Positions 5,887 through 8,428 of a stretch of 8,428 nucleotides of DNA are shown here, piece by piece. Position numbers and translations under genes: made by a program. How positions within the stretch are numbered: the first letter of the stretch is position 1; the number at the start of each line of letters is the position of its first letter. Under the pieces are notes generated by a model. The model was given only the letters and a program-made list of their open reading frames with translations, did no database searches and was not told where the DNA came from. This DNA is from CAZBQG01 sp964493945 (GTDB taxonomy: Bacteria > Pseudomonadota > Alphaproteobacteria > Rhodospirillales > UBA2165), in NCBI GenBank assembly GCA_964493945.1, contig CAZBQG010000200.1, positions 1 through 8,428 of the forward strand, in the 5' to 3' direction.

Positions 5887-7155
5887 ATGGCTGATCTGAT
5901 GGATTGCTTCAAGCCGGAAGACAGGCCGCTCACCGCTGCCGAGGCACGGGAAAGGTTCGCCGCCGGATTGGCACCAATTAACCGGCTGGAAACCGTGCCC
6001 CTGCGTGAGGCGCTGGGCCGCATCCTGGCCCGGGACCTGACCGCCACCAACCAGATTCCGCCCTATGACAATTCGGCGGTGGATGGATTTACCGTCTATT
6101 TCGATGATCTTGAAAGCAATGGCGAGACCCGGCTTACCGTCACCGGGCGCATTGCCGCGGGCCATCCCCTGGAGCGCCCTGCCCGCCCGGGCGAGGCCCT
6201 GGAGATATTCACCGGCGCCCCCGTGCCCACCGGACCGGATACGGTCTTCATGGTGGAAGATTGCACCCGCGAAGGCGATCAGGTGGTACTGCCGCCGGGT
6301 ATCAAGCGAGGGGCTAATTTCCGTCATGCCGGCGAAGATGTGGGGGCCGGCGATAAGGTACTTAGCCGGGGTCTTCGTTTGCGCCCTCAGGATGTGGGCA
6401 TGGCCGCCTCCCTGGGGTTGGCGGAAGTGGAGGTGTTCGCCAGGCTCAAAGTCGCCGTCTTTTCCACCGGCGATGAGATCCGCGACCCGGAGACTTCCGG
6501 TCAGGCGCCGGAGGGATGCATTTTCGATGTGAACCGCTATTCGGTCATGGGCTTACTGGAACGGCTCGGCTGCGAGGTGACCGATCTGGGTATCTTCGAA
6601 GACAGCCCCGGACCCTTGTCCGTAAGTCTGTCCCAGGCGGCTGGCAGCTATGATCTGTTGATTACATCGGGCGGGGTATCCATGGGCGCCGAGGATCATG
6701 TGCGCAATGTGGTCGAGGAACTGGGCGGCGTCAGCTTTTGGAAACTGGCCATCAAGCCGGGCCGGCCCATTGCGCTGGGCAGCATCGGCCAGGCCCCCGA
6801 TCAGACGCCTTTTGTCGGCCTGCCCGGCAATCCGGTGGCCGCCATGGTCACTTTTTTGGGTATTGCCCGGCCCATAATCCTTTTGCTCAGCGGCGCCAGC
6901 CATACGGAGCCCCGCCTGTTCAAGGTCCCGGCGGGTTTCGATTTCTCTAAAAAACCGGGCCGGCGGGAATGGATCAGGGCCAGCCTTGAAACCGGCGAAG
7001 ACGGCCAGCTGATGGCCATGAAATTTCCGGTGGAGGGATCGGGTATTCTGACCTCCATGGTCGCCTCGGACGGGCTGATCGAATTGGGCGAGGAAGTGGA
7101 GAGTGTAGCCAAGGGCGATGGGGTGGATTTTCTCCCCTTTAGCGAGGTGATGTGA
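5887..7155 (+). CDS. moeA: Molybdopterin molybdenumtransferase MoeA
   Basis: Inserts molybdate into adenylylated molybdopterin, releasing AMP, to give active molybdenum cofactor. The 422-residue product follows the MoeA plan. The N-terminal domain has PYDNSAVDGF (59-68) with the conserved Asp residues D61 and D66, and FTGAPVPTG with the substrate-side Thr. The molybdopterin-binding MogA-like domain has STGDEI, FDVNRY, ITSGGVSMGAEDHV (259-272), KLAIKPGRP and GLPGNPVA (311-318). A C-terminal beta domain (IV) follows. The length is close to E. coli MoeA (411). A GAGAGGA ribosome-binding sequence supports ATG 5887. It sits between mobB and moaD with gaps of three bases or less, so co-expression is likely. 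Only one moeA is seen, and the MogA partner that makes the adenylylated intermediate is not in this window. Confidence 0.96.
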   Translation: MADLMDCFKPEDRPLTAAEARERFAAGLAPINRLETVPLREALGRILARDLTATNQIPPYDNSAVDGFTVYFDDLESNGETRLTVTGRIAAGHPLERPARPGEALEIFTGAPVPTGPDTVFMVEDCTREGDQVVLPPGIKRGANFRHAGEDVGAGDKVLSRGLRLRPQDVGMAASLGLAEVEVFARLKVAVFSTGDEIRDPETSGQAPEGCIFDVNRYSVMGLLERLGCEVTDLGIFEDSPGPLSVSLSQAAGSYDLLITSGGVSMGAEDHVRNVVEELGGVSFWKLAIKPGRPIALGSIGQAPDQTPFVGLPGNPVAAMVTFLGIARPIILLLSGASHTEPRLFKVPAGFDFSKKPGRREWIRASLETGEDGQLMAMKFPVEGSGILTSMVASDGLIELGEEVESVAKGDGVDFLPFSEVM

Positions 7156-7406
7156 TGAAGCTCTTATATTTCGCTTCACTCCGCGATCGGCTGGGGGTGG
7201 CCGAGGAAGAAGTTAGCCCCCCCCCCGAAATATCAGATGTCGCCGGTCTGGTGGCTTGGCTGCGCCAAAGAGGCGGAAATTTCGAAGCTGCCCTGGAGGA
7301 TATGTCCGCCGTCCGGGTGGCGGTCAATCAGGAACATGTGGGGTTCGATCACGCCGTGGCGGCGGGCGACGAGATTGCCCTGTTCCCGCCGGTGACGGGA
7401 GGCTGA
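7155..7406 (+). CDS. moaD: Molybdopterin synthase sulfur-carrier subunit MoaD
   Basis: A small ubiquitin-fold protein whose C-terminal glycine is adenylylated and thiocarboxylated, then donates sulfur to cyclic pyranopterin monophosphate inside the MoaD-MoaE complex. The product (83 residues) starts MKLLYFASLRDRLG, typical of MoaD, has the usual hydrophobic core, and ends FPPVTGG with the essential Gly-Gly tail (G82, G83). ATG 7155 overlaps the moeA TGA by one base (TGATG). A GTG at 7152 is also in frame, but the GAGGTGA at 7144-7150 is better spaced for the ATG. A run of ten C bases encodes part of Ser21-Pro24, so a one-base slip there would destroy the protein and its Gly-Gly tail. moaE follows after three bases. 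Confidence 0.94.
   Translation: MKLLYFASLRDRLGVAEEEVSPPPEISDVAGLVAWLRQRGGNFEAALEDMSAVRVAVNQEHVGFDHAVAAGDEIALFPPVTGG
7217..7226 (+). repeat. C(10) homopolymer inside moaD
   Basis: Ten consecutive C bases span the end of a Ser codon and three Pro codons of moaD (residues 21-24). At ten, the frame is intact from start to the Gly-Gly end. Tracts of this length are slippage-prone in replication, transcription and sequencing. It lies in the loop-rich part after the first helix, where three prolines could be tolerated. Confidence 0.9.
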
Positions 7407-7409
7407 ACA

Positions 7410-7874
7410 ATGATCCGGGTGCAGGCCGGGGATTTCGATTCGGGCGCCGAACTGGAAGCGCTTAGCAAGGGCAATCACGCTATCGGCGGGGTCTGCATGT
7501 TCGTGGGCCTAGTGCGGGACATGGGCGGGAAAGATGCCCTGACGGCCATGACCCTGGAACATTATCCGGCCATGACCGAGCGCGAACTGGCCAAGATCGA
7601 GGCCGAGGCCAACCGCCGCTGGCACCTCGAAGCCAGCCTCATCATCCACCGCTTTGGCCGCCTGGAGCCGGCTGAGCGCATCGTCCTGGTGGCCACCGCC
7701 TCGGCCCACCGCAAGGCGGCATTTGAATCTTGCGAATTTTTGATCGATTGGCTGAAGACCAAGGCGCCGTTCTGGAAGCTGGAAGAGACCGGCGATGGCG
7801 CCGGGTGGGTCGATGCCCGCGAGACCGATGATGCCGCCGCCGCCCGCTGGGCGGAGAAGGCAAAGGGCGATTAA
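7410..7874 (+). CDS. moaE: Molybdopterin synthase catalytic subunit MoaE
   Basis: The large subunit of the MoaD2-MoaE2 complex that converts cyclic pyranopterin monophosphate to molybdopterin. Family landmarks in the 154-residue product are FVGLVRD (31-37), LEHYPAMTERELAKI, IIHRFGRLEPAE, ASAHRKAAF with the conserved His-Arg, and LKTKAPFWKLEE. In that last segment K116 and K123 have the seven-residue spacing of the catalytic lysines K119 and K126 of E. coli MoaE. The length is close to E. coli MoaE (150), with an Ala/Asp-rich tail. GGGAGG at 7397-7402, 7 bases before ATG 7410, is one of the best ribosome-binding sites in the window. The gene follows moaD after three bases, matching the usual moaD-moaE pair. 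Confidence 0.96.
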   Translation: MIRVQAGDFDSGAELEALSKGNHAIGGVCMFVGLVRDMGGKDALTAMTLEHYPAMTERELAKIEAEANRRWHLEASLIIHRFGRLEPAERIVLVATASAHRKAAFESCEFLIDWLKTKAPFWKLEETGDGAGWVDARETDDAAAARWAEKAKGD

Positions 7875-7948
7875 CCCGGAAGAAAGGCAACAAACCCACG
7901 GCGAAAAGCCGCTACAGGCCTATCAAGGCCTACCGGAACCCTGAATTC

Positions 7949-8428
7949 ATGGGCAGCCGGGATGCCCGCACCTTGCGCATCCAGGCCGAATATATAGAGC
8001 CGGAAACCCGCTTCGAGAAATTCGATGTGCACGATACCATTGTTTTCTTTGGCTCCGCCCGCTTCAAATCCAGGCGTAATGCGCAAAGCGCCCTGAAGGC
8101 CGCCCGCAAGTCGGGCCGGGGCGTGAAAGCAGCCGAAAAGGCGCTGGAAATGTCCCGCTATCACGAAGATGCCCGGACCCTGGCCAAACGCCTGACCCAT
8201 TGGTCAAAGGAGCTGGACACCAACGGCAAGCGCTTCGTCGTCTGCACCGACGGTGGGCCCGGCATCATGGAAGTGGCCAACCGGGGTGCGTCGGAAGCCA
8301 GGGGGATGAATATCGGGCTGAACATTTCCCTGCCCCATGAACAGCACGAAAACCCATATATCACCCATCATCTGGGGGCTAGATTCTCATCTCAACTGCA
8401 ACACCGGTATGCTCCGGAGTTGCAATGG
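7949..8428 (+). CDS. LOG-family (TIGR00730-type) protein, 3' part missing and probably disrupted
   Basis: The first 142 codons read as a LOG-family protein (the fold of cytokinin-activating phosphoribohydrolases, often mis-annotated lysine decarboxylase). They include LRIQAEYIEPETRFEKF, DTIVFFGSAR, and the nucleotide-binding GGPGIMEVANRGA starting at G102, then GLNISLP-EQ--NPYIT. The second LOG motif, PGGxGTxxE, should lie further on and is not present. After L142 (8374) the frame stays open to the window edge, but the residues no longer look like the family, which would continue with an aromatic-rich stretch ahead of an RK motif. The frame also looks coding upstream of ATG 7949 (PIKAYRNPEF), yet it has no ATG, GTG or TTG back to the stop at 7829-7831. 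Function is inferred from family only. Confidence 0.72.
   Translation, partial: MGSRDARTLRIQAEYIEPETRFEKFDVHDTIVFFGSARFKSRRNAQSALKAARKSGRGVKAAEKALEMSRYHEDARTLAKRLTHWSKELDTNGKRFVVCTDGGPGIMEVANRGASEARGMNIGLNISLPHEQHENPYITHHLGARFSSQLQHRYAPELQW
8375..8428 (+). mobile_element. Probable left end of an IS30-family insertion sequence (partial)
   Basis: From about 8375 the sequence departs from the LOG gene. It contains TAGATTC (8380-8386), TCAACTGCAACA (8392-8403), then TATG and CGGAG before an ATG at 8425. From memory, the left end of E. coli IS30 has the same order: TAGATTC, TCAACGCAACA, TATG, and a GTTGCGGAG leader ahead of the transposase ATG. The inverted GCAAC/GTTGC pair is also shared. The exact junction is uncertain (about 8373-8380). 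The window ends before any transposase can be read, so this rests on end-sequence resemblance only. Confidence 0.45.
8393..8428. repeat. Imperfect 15-bp inverted repeat at the window end
   Basis: The arms are 8393-8407 and 8414-8428, pairing at 12 of 15 positions around a 6-base spacer (TATGCT). It lies within the putative IS end. It could be a transposase-binding or RNA hairpin element in the leader of the element's transposase gene. It is not a terminator, as no T-run is seen before the edge. Confidence 0.6.

Noticed and set aside
189..8364. Long minus-strand and alternate plus-strand open frames across the window
   Set aside because: They lie opposite or out of frame with clearly conserved genes, contain no recognisable domains, and are what GC-rich coding DNA yields by chance.
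1..8428. CRISPR arrays, tRNA or rRNA genes, toxin-antitoxin or phage-defence modules
   Set aside because: No regularly spaced repeats, no tRNA-like cloverleaf or rRNA stretch, and no protein of such families was seen on either strand.

Overview
The window is GC-rich, densely packed and almost entirely plus-strand. Its gene content and order (pteridine-reductase-like SDR, folB, uvrC, pgsA, then molybdenum-cofactor genes, ending in a LOG-family gene) suggest an alphaproteobacterium, probably of the Rhodospirillales type. This is inferred from gene order and the look of the proteins; no database search was possible.

Layout. (1) At positions 1-93 there may be the 5' end of an unidentified minus-strand gene, diverging from what follows. 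(2) Positions 171-2417 hold a CaCA-family Na+/Ca2+ antiporter, an SDR carrying pteridine-reductase hallmarks, and dihydroneopterin aldolase (folB). The last two form a small pterin/folate module. (3) Positions 2418-2780 are a gene-free, partly AT-rich region, the only long one in the window. It holds an FNR/FixK-like dyad, a consensus TATAAT, a 17-bp palindrome and a perfect DnaA box with an inverted partner. (4) Positions 2781-7874 hold uvrC, pgsA, mobB, moeA, moaD and moaE. From pgsA onward the genes overlap or abut, so they are probably one transcription unit. (5) Positions 7949-8428 hold the 5' part of a LOG-family gene. Its reading frame stops looking like the family at about 8375, and the last ~54 bases resemble the left end of an IS30-family insertion sequence.

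How the genes work together. UvrC is the nuclease of nucleotide excision repair. PgsA makes phosphatidylglycerophosphate. MoaD and MoaE form molybdopterin synthase, MoeA inserts molybdate into the adenylated pterin, and MobB is the GTP-binding accessory protein of the dinucleotide step. The window therefore holds the late part of molybdenum-cofactor synthesis but not moaA, moaC, mogA, moeB or mobA. FolB and the SDR act in pterin/folate metabolism.

No wholly new system is evident. The points most worth following up are the probable IS30-type disruption of the LOG gene, the composite regulatory region before uvrC, the Asp-Tyr-Lys reductase beside folB, the run of ten C inside moaD, and the apparent absence of a normal start codon for the LOG gene.
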